A DNA stretch of 64,000 bases from Paenibacillus macquariensis (GTDB lineage: Bacteria > Bacillota > Bacilli > Paenibacillales > Paenibacillaceae). The notes beneath the pieces were generated by a model. It saw only the letters and a list, made by a program, of their open reading frames with translations, did no database searches and had not been told where the DNA came from. The position numbers and the translations under genes are program-made. Shown in pieces: positions 36,638 through 46,304 of the stretch. The first letter of the stretch is position 1, and each line of letters opens with the position of its first letter. The stretch is from assembly GCF_900156375.1 (NCBI RefSeq), contig NZ_FTNK01000007.1, forward strand, positions 1 to 64,000, given 5' to 3'.

Positions 36638-37117
36638 TTACTGACCGTTCTCCTGCAAATCCTGCAAAATTATTGTCAGATTGTGTTGAAAAAATATTTT
36701 ATCATCGGCTGTGATCGGCTTGGGACCTTTGGAATGCTTACCCATTCTTCTCGCTTTAGCCTGATGATGCCTACGATCCAACATCAATTCAATATCATTA
36801 TCCCCATAATGCATGCCTCTAAAAGAGATAACATAACAACCTTTTGCTAAAGCCAATGCTGCTAGCCCATAATCCTGTGTAACTACGATATCACCTCGTG
36901 TAATATGGTTAGCAATATAAAGATCAGCGCTTTGATCACTACGGTCCACTTGTACAGCCGTCACACCTTCTTCTTCACGAATCAGATGATCGTAAGATGA
37001 GACCATTAGGACGGGAACTGAAAATTGACGTGCAGTGACTGCTATTTCATGCTTTACGGGACAGGCATCCCCGTCGACAACAATATGGAATTTTGCAACT
37101 GTAGTCAGAGATATCAC
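36638..37117 (-). CDS. yqxD: YaiI/YqxD family protein (DUF188, PIN-like fold)
   Basis: A 159-residue protein with the DUF188 pattern: FHIVVDGDACPVKHEI, ADLYIANHITRGDIVVTQDYGLAALALAKG and ISFRGMHYGDNDIE. The acidic residues suggest a PIN-like nuclease fold, though activity is undemonstrated. The start is probably GTG with GGGTGG 5 bases upstream. It lies 45 bases before dnaG and in B. subtilis occupies the same place; ccpN and yqfL, which precede yqxD there, are absent here. Confidence 0.88.
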   Translation of the reverse strand: MISLTTVAKFHIVVDGDACPVKHEIAVTARQFSVPVLMVSSYDHLIREEEGVTAVQVDRSDQSADLYIANHITRGDIVVTQDYGLAALALAKGCYVISFRGMHYGDNDIELMLDRRHHQAKARRMGKHSKGPKPITADDKIFFQHNLTIILQDLQENGQ

Positions 37118-37220
37118 CTATTCCACCCAAAATAAAGTTCTTAAATAGTATATACGCTCTTGAATAGCTGAAATCCTTCTTAATCAGACTTAGCAACTTA
37201 TGGGAAATGATGAAATACCT

Positions 37221-37266
37221 GTATACGGACCCCATCAAATACAGAATAATGTTGGTTTCCGTATAC
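37221..37266. repeat. Inverted repeat between yqxD and glyS
   Basis: GTATACGGA (37221-37229) and TCCGTATAC (37258-37266) are perfect complements 28 bases apart, with extra CC/GG pairing inside. There is no T-run. It sits just after the glyS stop and about 100 bases before yqxD; it may be a 3' hairpin or an operator. Confidence 0.6.
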
Positions 37267-37287
37267 AATTACCCTATTACGTTATGA

Positions 37288-39366
37288 TTACCACACAAGT
37301 TTCGTAAAATCTGCGAATTCCTTTAAATCTTTATCAATCGCAGCCAAAAGTGCCAATCGATTGTTTCTTACTTGTTCATCTTCTGCCATAACCATAACTG
37401 AATCGAAGAATTCTGTTACAGCGTTACGGATCTGTCCTAGCCATTGCAACGCTTTAAGTCCATCTCGTTGTTCCAATGCACTATGATATCCATCTTGGAT
37501 AGATTGCCATGCTTTATAAAGTTCCTTCTCTCCATGTTCTTGGAGAAGAGCTTCGTTAATAACAAATTGTTCTTCTGCTTTACCACCTAGATTACTCACA
37601 CGATTAAATGATTCAACCGTCGTTTTGAAATCTGTCTGGTTCATTACAGCATCCATTAGAGCTTTACCACGCGAAACAACGGAGGCAATATCATCAAAGT
37701 CTGCTGAAATCACCGCATCTACAACATCATAACGTAAGTTCTCCGAAAGAATTTTCTTCACTCGAAGTCCAAAGAACTCAACGATAGCTGTACGTACTTC
37801 ATCAGCGGAAAGTTTCATTTTGCGAAGACTCTCATGAACATCAAGCGAAAGTGTGAGTATCTCTGATAATGAAATAGGTAAATTTTGCGCAAGCATGATT
37901 TGAACAATACCTTGTGCTTGGCGGCGAAGTGCATAAGGATCTTGAGATCCAGTTGGAATGATCCCTATGGAGAAACACCCAATAATGGTATCGATCTTAT
38001 CAGCAATACTAACAAGTGACCCAACGATTGATTCAGGCGTATCATCTCCAGCAAAACGTGGTTGATAATGTTGGAACACAGCCTTAGCTACTTCCTCTTT
38101 CTCCCCAGCTCTACGTGCATAGTCTTCACCCATCACACCTTGTAATTCAGGGAATTCGTAAACCATTTGAGTGACAAGATCAAACTTACATATTTCAGCA
38201 GCACGGGAGACAGCATCTGCATCTTCCTGAGAAATCTGCAATATGGAAGCTAGACCATCTGCAATACGACGTGTTCTACGAACCTTGTCAGCAATCGATC
38301 CTAACTCTTCATGGAATACAATATTTTCAAGTTTCAACAAAGCGGTCTTAATGTGAAGTTTCTGATCTTCTTCGTAGAAAAATTTCGCATCTGACAAACG
38401 TGCACGTAGTACTTTCTCATTTCCTTTGGCAATGACATCCAAAGAAGTACTATTCCCATTACGTACAGTGACGAAGAACGGTAGTAATTGATCTTGGTCA
38501 TTTAATACTGGGAAGTAACGTTGATGCTCCCTCATGGAAGTAATTAATACTTCTTGTGGGATTTCTAAAAAGGCAGGGTCAAAGCTTCCAAATAATGCCG
38601 TTGGTGTTTCAACAAGAAACAAAACTTCCTCAAGAAGATCGTCTTTAACTGCAATTTTCCACTGTTTCTCTTCTGCAAGCGCCTTGATCTGCTTCTCAAT
38701 CAAGTCTTTACGTTCATTCACGCATGCAATAACAGACTGGCTTCGAAGCACATCCAAATATGCGGAAGGTTCCGAAACAACAGCTTCTTCCCCTAAGAAA
38801 CGATGACCTCGTGTCACATTACCCGATTTCACACCTGTAATTTCAAGTTCTATGACATCAGTTCCAAACAGAGCTATAAGCCAACGAATCGGACGGACAA
38901 ATTTAAATTCATGAGCGCCCCAACGCATATTCTTAGGAAACGTCATCGAAGTAAGAATGCCCAACAATGCTTCCGATAGAATGCTTGAAGTCTCTACTCC
39001 TAAACTGCTCTTAGTTGCATATATATATTCAACACCATTTAACTCTTGGAACGTAAACTGTTCAGGATCAACACCTTGGCTACGAGCAAACCCTAAAGCA
39101 GCTTTACTCCAAGCACCACTAGCATCCTGAGCAATTTTGCGAGATGGGCCTTTTACTTCTTCGTCAATATCTTCTTGCTTCTCCGCTACACCTTCCACGA
39201 GTACCGCCAAACGACGTGGTGTTGCATAAGCATGTACTTTTCCATATGAGATTCTTGACTGCTCTAACCACTTAACCATACGCTCTTCTAACTGTTCTAC
39301 AGCAGTACGTATAAATCGAGCAGGAACTTCTTCCAACCCAATCTCAAACAATAAGTCTTTAGCCAC
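37288..39366 (-). CDS. glyS: Glycyl-tRNA synthetase beta subunit
   Basis: The 692-residue beta subunit of the alpha2beta2 glycyl-tRNA synthetase. It binds tRNA and contains an HD-like central domain and a C-terminal anticodon-binding domain. The N-terminus LLFEIGLEEVPARFI is characteristic. It starts one base after glyQ, so both subunits come from one T-box-controlled mRNA. Confidence 0.97.
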   Translation of the reverse strand: MAKDLLFEIGLEEVPARFIRTAVEQLEERMVKWLEQSRISYGKVHAYATPRRLAVLVEGVAEKQEDIDEEVKGPSRKIAQDASGAWSKAALGFARSQGVDPEQFTFQELNGVEYIYATKSSLGVETSSILSEALLGILTSMTFPKNMRWGAHEFKFVRPIRWLIALFGTDVIELEITGVKSGNVTRGHRFLGEEAVVSEPSAYLDVLRSQSVIACVNERKDLIEKQIKALAEEKQWKIAVKDDLLEEVLFLVETPTALFGSFDPAFLEIPQEVLITSMREHQRYFPVLNDQDQLLPFFVTVRNGNSTSLDVIAKGNEKVLRARLSDAKFFYEEDQKLHIKTALLKLENIVFHEELGSIADKVRRTRRIADGLASILQISQEDADAVSRAAEICKFDLVTQMVYEFPELQGVMGEDYARRAGEKEEVAKAVFQHYQPRFAGDDTPESIVGSLVSIADKIDTIIGCFSIGIIPTGSQDPYALRRQAQGIVQIMLAQNLPISLSEILTLSLDVHESLRKMKLSADEVRTAIVEFFGLRVKKILSENLRYDVVDAVISADFDDIASVVSRGKALMDAVMNQTDFKTTVESFNRVSNLGGKAEEQFVINEALLQEHGEKELYKAWQSIQDGYHSALEQRDGLKALQWLGQIRNAVTEFFDSVMVMAEDEQVRNNRLALLAAIDKDLKEFADFTKLVW

Positions 39367-39367
39367 G

Positions 39368-40246
39368 TTAAACGTCTCCTTTCTTACAAAGCGGGAAGCC
39401 CAATTTCTCGCGTTCTCCCAAATAAGAGGCAGCTATTTGTCGCGCCAAATTTCTTACGCGAATAATGTAACCCGTCCGTTCAGTTACGCTGATTGCTCCA
39501 CGAGCATCAAGTAAGTTGAAGGTGTGAGAACACTTCAAAACGTAGTCATACGCAGGAAATACTAAGTTTTGCTCCATCGCTTTATTAGCTTCCTCTTCAT
39601 ACATATTAAATAATGTGAACAACATCTTCACATCAGACACTTCAAATGTGTATTTGGAATGTTCAACTTCCGCTTGATGAAACACATCTCCATATGTAAT
39701 TCCATTGACCCACTCAAGATCAAATACATTCTCTTTATCCTGAATATAAGACGCGAGGCGTTCCATACCGTATGTTATTTCAACAGCGACAGGACTTGCA
39801 TCAATGCCTCCCACTTGTTGGAAGTACGTGAATTGTGTTACTTCCATACCGTCAAGCCATACTTCCCAACCTAAGCCCCATGCACCCAATGTTGGTGCTT
39901 CCCAGTTGTCTTCAACGAATCTTATATCATGTTGTAGAGGATCAATACCCAGGCGTTTTAAACTCTCTAAATAAATTTCTTGAATATTATCAGGCGAAGG
40001 TTTAAGAATAACCTGGAATTGGTGATGCTGATAAAGCCGATTAGGATTCTCTCCATAACGTCCATCGCTTGGGCGACGGGATGGCTCTACATATGCCACA
40101 TTCCACGGTTCTGGACCAATCGAATGCAAATACGTCATCGGATTCATGGTACCTGCACCTTTTTCCGTATCATACGGCTGGACAATAATACAGTTTTGAT
40201 CTGCCCAGAACTGCTGTAGTGTAAGAATCATTTGTTGAAAATTCAT
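39368..40246 (-). CDS. glyQ: Glycyl-tRNA synthetase alpha subunit
   Basis: The 292-residue alpha subunit with the class II catalytic core. The N-terminus [18 protein letters not shown] and [19 protein letters not shown] are diagnostic. The frame is open 43 codons further upstream, but that part lies in the T-box leader; the ATG of MNFQQM is preceded by AAGGAG at 10 bases. Expression depends on the upstream T-box, which senses uncharged glycyl tRNA. Confidence 0.97.
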   Translation of the reverse strand: MNFQQMILTLQQFWADQNCIIVQPYDTEKGAGTMNPMTYLHSIGPEPWNVAYVEPSRRPSDGRYGENPNRLYQHHQFQVILKPSPDNIQEIYLESLKRLGIDPLQHDIRFVEDNWEAPTLGAWGLGWEVWLDGMEVTQFTYFQQVGGIDASPVAVEITYGMERLASYIQDKENVFDLEWVNGITYGDVFHQAEVEHSKYTFEVSDVKMLFTLFNMYEEEANKAMEQNLVFPAYDYVLKCSHTFNLLDARGAISVTERTGYIIRVRNLARQIAASYLGEREKLGFPLCKKGDV

Positions 40247-40307
40247 TCTAGCATCGCTCCTTTGCTTTTTTTCAAGTTCATCACATTCACATATCCTGTC
40301 TGAACAG

Positions 40308-40530
40308 CAAAAAGCCCTCGTCTCTACGCCTGCTGAACAGACATAGGGACGAGAGCTTGTATCCCGCGGTTCCACCCTACTTGATCATGCTTGTGCTTAA
40401 AGCTAAAGCATAATCCACTTTTATCATTCATTCATGCTCCCGAGTTGCCTTTTCACGATTTCTCTCCGTTGGGCTTTCACCATTCCCAACTCGCTAATAG
40501 GATCTAAATCGCTACTATCTCGATCACTGC
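40308..40530 (-). promoter_or_regulatory. Glycine T-box leader of glyQS
   Basis: The minus-strand RNA contains the canonical T-box AGGGTGGAACCGCGGG (about 40361-40378), a terminator whose stem ends in GAGGGC and TTTTT (40308-40356), and a Stem I with AGTAGCGATTTAGATCC. A GGC triplet (40447-40449) in AAAAGGCAACTC is the likely glycine specifier codon. Uncharged tRNA-Gly would pair with it and with the T-box bulge to prevent termination. The exact specifier register is inferred. Confidence 0.93.
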
Positions 40531-40562
40531 ATGTTACAATTAAATAAATATAATCTTATAAT

Positions 40563-40591
40563 ATACTAATAGATATTGTCCCATTCGTCAA
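40563..40591 (-). promoter_or_regulatory. SigA promoter of the glyQS T-box leader
   Basis: TTGACG (-35, 40586-40591) and TAGTAT (-10, 40563-40568) are 17 bases apart, placing the start near 40556. The -35 box overlaps the recO stop codon (TGA inside TTTGACG). Confidence 0.75.
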
Positions 40592-41343
40592 ATTTCATAT
40601 TTATCCATCTGATCCAGGAAATTTCTCGACTTAAGATTAACACCTAATTGCATATCTATAAAAGATCTCATGACCTTCTTCAATTCCAGCTTGGTTTCTT
40701 CCTTCACATCAATATTACCAAGTTTTCTTAGATCAAGCCTTTCAAATATACGCAGTAATTTTAATGTGCGAGGCGTAACTTTCAAAGCCTGGGGATCAAC
40801 ATGCCGACAATACGTACATAATACGCCGCCAAGGCGAGGACTTATGAGTAACTCATCTTCACTTTGTGATCGCCCACATGAGACACATGCATCTAACACC
40901 GGGGCATAACCCGCGGTCTGTAACATTTTCATTTCATATACGTTGAGTATGATTCCAGGGTCTTTCCCTTCTTCCAGTTCACCGAGACAAGCCTTCAACT
41001 GTTGAAACCAGAAGCTACCTGTCTCCTCATCTAAAAGAATACGATCAAGCAGCTCACAAGCATAGGATGCATAAGCTGCCATATACAGATCTCCACGCAA
41101 ACGATGATGAGACACCGATATTTCACCTGCATTTAATGTGCCTAATCCCGTCCCGTTTCGAAAAAAAACATATTCCCCTAACGTAAACAGCTGCGTCAAT
41201 GCAGCATGCCGGCTCTTTACTTTCTTTGCCCCTCGAACAAGTACACCTATTTTTCCCGTGTTTTCGGTGCAAAGCGTAATGATTTTGTTCCCTTCACCGT
41301 AGTCCATGCTGCGGATGACGATCCCTTCCACCCTGTAAAGCAT
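40588..41343 (-). CDS. recO: DNA repair protein RecO
   Basis: A 251-residue protein that loads RecA on SSB-coated DNA and anneals complementary strands in the RecFOR pathway. It has an N-terminal OB fold (LYRVEGIVIRSMDYGEGNKI) and a C-terminal helical domain with a CxxC/CxxC zinc module (CVSCGRS and LCTYC). The ATG at MLYRVEG is chosen because GGGGGA lies 6 bases upstream; the earlier in-frame start overlaps that site. It follows yqzL with a 33-base gap. Confidence 0.95.
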   Translation of the reverse strand: MLYRVEGIVIRSMDYGEGNKIITLCTENTGKIGVLVRGAKKVKSRHAALTQLFTLGEYVFFRNGTGLGTLNAGEISVSHHRLRGDLYMAAYASYACELLDRILLDEETGSFWFQQLKACLGELEEGKDPGIILNVYEMKMLQTAGYAPVLDACVSCGRSQSEDELLISPRLGGVLCTYCRHVDPQALKVTPRTLKLLRIFERLDLRKLGNIDVKEETKLELKKVMRSFIDMQLGVNLKSRNFLDQMDKYEI

Positions 41344-41376
41344 GCCTCTTCCCCCAACCATTCACGGAGCAACCAC

Positions 41377-41526
41377 TCATTCGTTCTCTTCATAATCAAC
41401 CATCTCTTCTACCACTGGTTCTATTGAAAACAACACCTGATCTGGAGATCCGCCTGCTTCTTTGAATAACAAATAAGCATCGACATCTCCAGTCATCGCA
41501 AAATACTTCCACGAAAAATCTCGCAT
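41377..41526 (-). CDS. yqzL: YqzL-family small protein
   Basis: A 49-residue protein translated by hand from the minus strand: it starts MRDFSWKYFAMTGDVDAYLL and ends EEMVDYEENE. It matches YqzL, a tiny conserved protein always found between era and recO in Bacillota, of unknown function. AAAGGATG lies upstream of the ATG. The stop TGA at 41377-41379 is 34 bases before the recO start. A longer open frame overlapping it in another phase has no support. Confidence 0.9.
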   Translation of the reverse strand: MRDFSWKYFAMTGDVDAYLLFKEAGGSPDQVLFSIEPVVEEMVDYEENE

Positions 41527-41631
41527 ACGTATTCATCCTTTCCTTTGGAAATGCGTCTGCATCTTCAAAATTAGGATGTGCGTTGTACGAGGTAATATGT
41601 GTTGCAATTCCTACCAACCGGAGCAAAAGCT

Positions 41632-42528
41632 CTAGCTTCCGCGGTGGAAGCCTAGATCACGAAGAACTCGATCTTGATTGCGCCAATCTTTTTTAACTTT
41701 GACCCAAATTTCCAAGAAAATTTTGGAACCTAACAAGTTCTGAATATCATGACGTGCTAACTGTCCAATTTCTTTCAACATTGCACCTTGTTTACCAATG
41801 ATAATGCCCTTCTGAGAACTTCTCTCCACAAATATTACAGCAGAAATATGCACCACACCATTGTCCTGAACTTTCATATCTTCAATCATAACTGCGATGG
41901 AATGTGGAATCTCTTCTCTCGTCAAATGAAGAATTTTCTCACGAACTAGCTCGGCACACACAAATTGCTCTGGGTGATCCGTTATCTGATCTGCAGGATA
42001 ATACTGTGGTCCTTCAGGTAAATACTTCTCTAATTCCTTTAATAAGGTATTAACATTATTTCCGTTCTTCGCAGATACAGGAATAATCTCTGCAAAATCA
42101 TACAGCTTACGATATCCCTCAATAAGTGGTAGTAATGCTTGCGGCTCAATACGGTCAATTTTATTCAACACTAGAATAATGGGTGTCCGAACATTCTTAA
42201 GTTGCTCCACAATGTAGCGATCACCACCACCCATACCTTCAGCTGCATCAACAAGGAACAATACAGCCTCGACTTCTCCTAATGTGTTAAGAGCCGTCTG
42301 ATTCATGAAATCACCAAGTTTAGATTGGCGTTTATGAATACCAGGTGTATCTAGAAATACGATTTGGTTATGTTCTGTTGTGTATACACCATGAATTTTG
42401 TTACGGGTAGTCTGAGGTTTGTCAGACATGATTGCAATCTTCTGTCCAATCACCTGATTCATCAGTGTTGATTTACCCACATTCGGTCTTCCGACGATCC
42501 CTACGAAGCCTGATTTAAATTTTGCCAT
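41632..42528 (-). CDS. era: GTPase Era
   Basis: A 298-residue GTPase that acts in 16S rRNA maturation and 30S assembly. G motifs: [13 protein letters not shown] (G1), TTRNKIHG (G2), DTPGIH (G3), NKIDRI (G4), SAKNG (G5). The C-terminal KH domain binds the 3' end of 16S rRNA ([20 protein letters not shown]). AGGAGG precedes the ATG with a longish gap. It is followed by yqzL after about 105 bases. Confidence 0.97.
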   Translation of the reverse strand: MAKFKSGFVGIVGRPNVGKSTLMNQVIGQKIAIMSDKPQTTRNKIHGVYTTEHNQIVFLDTPGIHKRQSKLGDFMNQTALNTLGEVEAVLFLVDAAEGMGGGDRYIVEQLKNVRTPIILVLNKIDRIEPQALLPLIEGYRKLYDFAEIIPVSAKNGNNVNTLLKELEKYLPEGPQYYPADQITDHPEQFVCAELVREKILHLTREEIPHSIAVMIEDMKVQDNGVVHISAVIFVERSSQKGIIIGKQGAMLKEIGQLARHDIQNLLGSKIFLEIWVKVKKDWRNQDRVLRDLGFHRGS

Positions 42529-42588
42529 TTAATTATTTTCCTCCTAAAAATGTTCCTCTATATCTTGAATATCATTTCAGTAGCATTA

Positions 42589-42996
42589 CTATTTCTTGAT
42601 TAGATCCGATGGACCAAAGGAATCTGGTAATAACTCACGCACAGTCGTTTCGCGGATTTCACCTTTTAGATTGCCTAGAATAACTAGCATATCCAGATCA
42701 CACAGTTCTACCATCACTTGACGACAAACACCACAAGGAGCAACGGGTCCTTCTGTGTCTGCGACAACTGCGATTGCTTTAAAACTACGTGCCTGATGAC
42801 CATTAGCAATTGCACTGAACATCGCTGTCCGTTCAGCACAGTTTGTAGGCCCATAGGCTGCATTCTCAATATTACATCCATGATGTACCTGTCCTTCGCT
42901 ATCTAACAGTGCTGCACCTACACCAAAGTGTGAGTACGGAATATAGGCCTTCTCTCGCGCTTTAATAGCTTCTTCCAACAATGACTTTGAGTTCAT
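42589..42996 (-). CDS. cdd: Cytidine deaminase
   Basis: A 135-residue zinc enzyme that deaminates cytidine and deoxycytidine in pyrimidine salvage. The active site is seen as CNIENAAYGPTNCAERTA (catalytic Glu and zinc Cys) and PCGVCRQ (other zinc Cys). The ATG at MNSKS is chosen because AGGAGGTC lies just upstream; the frame remains open for 24 more codons but only through the intergenic repeat unit. It lies 60 bases before era on the same strand. Confidence 0.95.
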   Translation of the reverse strand: MNSKSLLEEAIKAREKAYIPYSHFGVGAALLDSEGQVHHGCNIENAAYGPTNCAERTAMFSAIANGHQARSFKAIAVVADTEGPVAPCGVCRQVMVELCDLDMLVILGNLKGEIRETTVRELLPDSFGPSDLIKK

Positions 42997-43008
42997 ATGA
43001 GACCTCCT

Positions 43009-43137
43009 AAAAGTTTTTTTTAGCGATACTTCTTGATATACTCCGCAAAAAACTTGCAGCGGAAGCATGCCTTAAAAGTTATTGAGCGTTACTTCATCGA
43101 TATGCTTCGAAAAAACTTACTTCGGAAGCATGTCCTT
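43009..43137. repeat. Two tandem 64-65 bp intergenic repeats between dgkA and cdd
   Basis: Unit 1 (43009-43073) and unit 2 (43074-43137) are diverged copies: both read AAAAGTT.., ..ACTTC.., ..ATA..CTTCG or CTCCGC, AAAAAACTT, CGGAAGCATG and CCTT. A partial third copy (AGTTTTTGAGCATTACT) starts at 43138. Unit 2 holds overlapping dyads ATGCTTC/GAAGCAT and AAAACT/AGTTTT. No transposase is nearby. It could be a MITE-like or REP-like element. Confidence 0.8.
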
Positions 43138-43159
43138 AGTTTTTGAGCATTACTATATT

Positions 43160-43528
43160 TTATCCCCCGAATAACTCCACAAGGGGTCTGTAGAAGACCA
43201 CAATTCCTACAACCACTGCAAAAGCCGCAGTAAGAAGCACAGCTCCTGCGGCAGTATCCTTGGCCGCTTTAGCCAAAGGATGGATATCACTTGATACAAG
43301 GTCTACAGCAGCCTCTAAAGCCGTATTAAACATCTCTGCTGTTAATACTAAGGTGATAGCTAGAAGCAGAAACAGCCATCGCATGGTCGATATTTGTAAT
43401 ACAGCAGCAGCCAATATAACGAACAAGGCCGCCACCCCATGCACCTTCATATTTCTCTGAGTGGTCATGGCGTACCTGATTCCCTCCGCCGCATAACCAA
43501 AAGAAGAAAGGAAGGATTTCTTACTCAT
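43160..43528 (-). CDS. dgkA: Diacylglycerol/undecaprenol kinase DgkA
   Basis: A 122-residue integral membrane kinase with three membrane segments. The family motif EMFNTALEAAVDLVS (about 65-79) and ..HPLAKAAKDTAAGAVL are clear. In Gram-positive bacteria this enzyme phosphorylates undecaprenol for recycling of the wall carrier lipid. The start overlaps the ybeY stop by one base. It is followed by the tandem repeat and then cdd. Confidence 0.93.
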   Translation of the reverse strand: MSKKSFLSSFGYAAEGIRYAMTTQRNMKVHGVAALFVILAAAVLQISTMRWLFLLLAITLVLTAEMFNTALEAAVDLVSSDIHPLAKAAKDTAAGAVLLTAAFAVVVGIVVFYRPLVELFGG

Positions 43529-44025
43529 TATCGATTCAACCCCACTTGAACGAGAACTGCCTCTTGTTTGCCCATCATTTCATCTTCGGAAGCTTTGTCT
43601 TGATGATCATAGCCGAGCAAATGCAAGAATCCATGAACGAACAAGAACCCAATTTCGCGTTCCAACGAATGTCCAAATTCTTCACTTTGTAATTTCGCTC
43701 GGGAAACAGAGATGATAATATCACCTAACACATCAGGAATCTCTTCCATCTCTTCTCCTTCTCCTAATTCGTAGACAATTTCAAGTTCATCGTCTAATGA
43801 ATCATTCATAGCAAAAGAAAGTACATCTGTCGGACGATCGATGCCACGGTAATCTCGATTCAATTCATGAATCTGTTCATCATTCACGAAGGTTAGTGCA
43901 ACCTCCCCATCGATTACACTCTCAGCTTCTCCAGCCTTTTGCAAAGCAGCTTCAAGCAAAGAAATTAAAGACTCATTGATTTCATATTCCGACTGCTCGT
44001 TACTCCAAGCCAGTTGTAGACTCAT
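43528..44025 (-). CDS. ybeY: Endoribonuclease YbeY (rRNA maturation factor)
   Basis: A 165-residue zinc-dependent endoribonuclease for 16S rRNA 3' maturation. The zinc motif HGFLHLLGYDHQ (HGxxHLxGYDH) is intact, and YRGIDRPTDVLSFAMND is the conserved upstream segment. It lies 3 bases after pgpH and overlaps dgkA by one base, in the conserved phoH-pgpH-ybeY-dgkA-cdd-era order. Confidence 0.96.
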   Translation of the reverse strand: MSLQLAWSNEQSEYEINESLISLLEAALQKAGEAESVIDGEVALTFVNDEQIHELNRDYRGIDRPTDVLSFAMNDSLDDELEIVYELGEGEEMEEIPDVLGDIIISVSRAKLQSEEFGHSLEREIGFLFVHGFLHLLGYDHQDKASEDEMMGKQEAVLVQVGLNR

Positions 44026-44028
44026 ATA

Positions 44029-46290
44029 TTAAACGCCCTTTCTATTGTCATCCTCGACAATCTTTGTTGTCTTCTTTATTTCTTCTGGATATTCAATTCT
44101 AGAATGGAATATCCCCATCACACTTTCTTTCAATGTTTTACTAATAATATCCAGTTCCTTCATTGTGAGATCACACTCATTGAACTGATGATCATCCATA
44201 CGACTTTTAATAATTTTCTCAATCATGGTCTCCACTTGTTCTACCGTAGGATTACGCAATGATCGAACTGCCGCCTCTACACTATCTGCAATCCCAACAA
44301 CAGCGGCTTCTTTAGACTGCGCCTTTGGACCTGGGTAGCGGAAGTCAAGCTCAGTGAATTCAGGCGCCACGCCTTGTTCCTCAGCTTTTTTCAATGCCTT
44401 GTGATAAAAGAAATGTAAAAATGTTGTTCCATGATGTTGTTCAGCAATATCTCTAATGAGCTTCGGTAACTTATAGTCTTTCAACATCTCTACGCCATCT
44501 CTAGCATGAGCTATGATAATTGATTTACTAAGTTTAGGATCAAGTGAATCATGTGGATTCTCCATATGGTTCTGATTCTCGATGAAATAACTCGGTCGTT
44601 TCGTCTTACCTATATCATGATAGTATGAACCTACTCTACATAACAATCCGTTGGCGCCAATGGCCTCAGCAGCTGCTTCTGAAAGATTACCTACCATAAC
44701 ACTATGGTGATAAGTACCAGGTGTCTCTGTAAGTAACTTACGAAGTAACGGATGATTAGGACTAGACAATTCTACTAGCTTCAAGGCAGACAAAATTCCA
44801 AACGTGACTTCAAAAAATGGCATCAGTCCAATAACAAGAACTGCTGTCAATAGACCCCCTGCAAATGCAAAGGCAAGGGTATATAACGTTTGTATCTGGC
44901 TCCATTCTTTGCCGTCAATTAAGATCAATATAAATACAGCGATCGATCCGAACAGACTTACCATAATACCACCCTTGAGTAAGGTAGACCGCTGGCTGGC
45001 CTTATGAATAGCAGAAATAGCGACATATGAGACAATCATCGTAAAGAACCCGAAATGAAAATCAAAAATTTCTCCTTGATTAACATTTAATATCACACTA
45101 GACAATATACTGAATATCATAGCGCAAAAGAAAGCCAATGAAACATCCATAAGCAACGATACGAGTATTGCACCCAAAGCTACAGGAGCAATGTACCCTA
45201 TATAAGGATGAACACTATTCTGCACTATACTTACCATGTTCATAGACAGCACCGTAATAACAAAAATAAAGACAAGCATCAATAACTGTGAATTATTGTA
45301 TCTATATTTACCCGCACTAGATTGACGAATAAACATATGTAGTCCAAATGCCAACAAACAAGATAACATGACTAGACCTAGTTGAGGCCAATAGTTAACC
45401 TCATTCTTAAGAAGCTTATTATCATCTAAAAGAGCGTATAACTCCTCGGTGATAAACTGCCCCTTGCTTACGAGAATATCCCCTTGCTTAATAAAAACAG
45501 TATCTGTATCCTCGCGTGCCTGAACTTTGGCTTCCTTGGTTGCTTCCTCATCGTAAAATTTATTTGCTGTAAGCGCCAATCGTGCAATTTCTTGCACAAC
45601 TTCTCGTAGTGTCCGCTGACTAAGAGAACTTGTACTCACCGCTTCTGCCACTTTAGCTCGAGCTGTTTGAGCATCCATGATCTGATCATTACTCAATTTC
45701 TCAACAATATTCCGAGCCACGGGTTTCATAGCCTGAATATCTTCACTTGTGAGCCTAGGTATCTTAATAAACGTTTCCTCAGGTATACGATATGTCTGTT
45801 GGCTAATCACTCGTAGCATTTCATCCATCAGATTATCGGAGTATGCGCCTGAACTTCGGCTACTATTTACGAAATTTTGCACAAATTCCTGAGCTCTCTG
45901 TGGAATTTCCTTACTATAAATTGTAACTTTATCCTGATTAGATACTTGATCATCTTGATTAAGTCGATCTATGCGATCAAGAATCTGAACAACTAACAAA
46001 TCATTTCGAAGTGAAATAATACTATAGTCGGGCTTAACTTGTTCAGCTGCTTTCTCTTGTGCTTTTAACGTTGCCTTGCTATTGGGAATTTGTACCGGTG
46101 CCGTTATTTCTTTTTCACTGTAGGAACCTCGATGTATATCATAACGTTCGGGCAAAACCTTAGGTGCAAGAGAAACATAGAATAACACAACTATAAATAA
46201 AAACAGAGTATAGCGTGTTAACACGCTATACTTGTAGCTAACATTTTTATATGAAAATGACTTGCCTGATGACGTTTCTTTCGAGTCCAT
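44029..46290 (-). CDS. pgpH: c-di-AMP phosphodiesterase PgpH (7TMR-HD family)
   Basis: A 753-residue membrane enzyme that hydrolyses c-di-AMP to lower its level. It has one N-terminal membrane segment (about 26-46), a large extracellular region (about 50-300), seven membrane segments (about 305-500) and a cytosolic HD domain (about 510-690) with HHSVMVGNLSEAAAEAIG, SYYHDIGKTKRPSYF and IIAHARDGVEML, all metal ligands present. Formerly YqfF. GTTTCTT-rich A/T sequence precedes it; it follows phoH after 14 bases. Confidence 0.95.
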   Translation of the reverse strand: MDSKETSSGKSFSYKNVSYKYSVLTRYTLFLFIVVLFYVSLAPKVLPERYDIHRGSYSEKEITAPVQIPNSKATLKAQEKAAEQVKPDYSIISLRNDLLVVQILDRIDRLNQDDQVSNQDKVTIYSKEIPQRAQEFVQNFVNSSRSSGAYSDNLMDEMLRVISQQTYRIPEETFIKIPRLTSEDIQAMKPVARNIVEKLSNDQIMDAQTARAKVAEAVSTSSLSQRTLREVVQEIARLALTANKFYDEEATKEAKVQAREDTDTVFIKQGDILVSKGQFITEELYALLDDNKLLKNEVNYWPQLGLVMLSCLLAFGLHMFIRQSSAGKYRYNNSQLLMLVFIFVITVLSMNMVSIVQNSVHPYIGYIAPVALGAILVSLLMDVSLAFFCAMIFSILSSVILNVNQGEIFDFHFGFFTMIVSYVAISAIHKASQRSTLLKGGIMVSLFGSIAVFILILIDGKEWSQIQTLYTLAFAFAGGLLTAVLVIGLMPFFEVTFGILSALKLVELSSPNHPLLRKLLTETPGTYHHSVMVGNLSEAAAEAIGANGLLCRVGSYYHDIGKTKRPSYFIENQNHMENPHDSLDPKLSKSIIIAHARDGVEMLKDYKLPKLIRDIAEQHHGTTFLHFFYHKALKKAEEQGVAPEFTELDFRYPGPKAQSKEAAVVGIADSVEAAVRSLRNPTVEQVETMIEKIIKSRMDDHQFNECDLTMKELDIISKTLKESVMGIFHSRIEYPEEIKKTTKIVEDDNRKGV

Positions 46291-46304
46291 AGAGTTAATC
46301 CCCT

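Noticed and set aside
41396..41626. 76-residue minus-strand frame between era and recO
   Set aside because: It is in a different phase from yqzL, which has the conserved sequence and a proper ribosome site in the same DNA.
42997..43068. N-terminal extension of cdd
   Set aside because: The extra codons come from the intergenic tandem repeat; the strong AGGAGGTC site supports the start at 42996.
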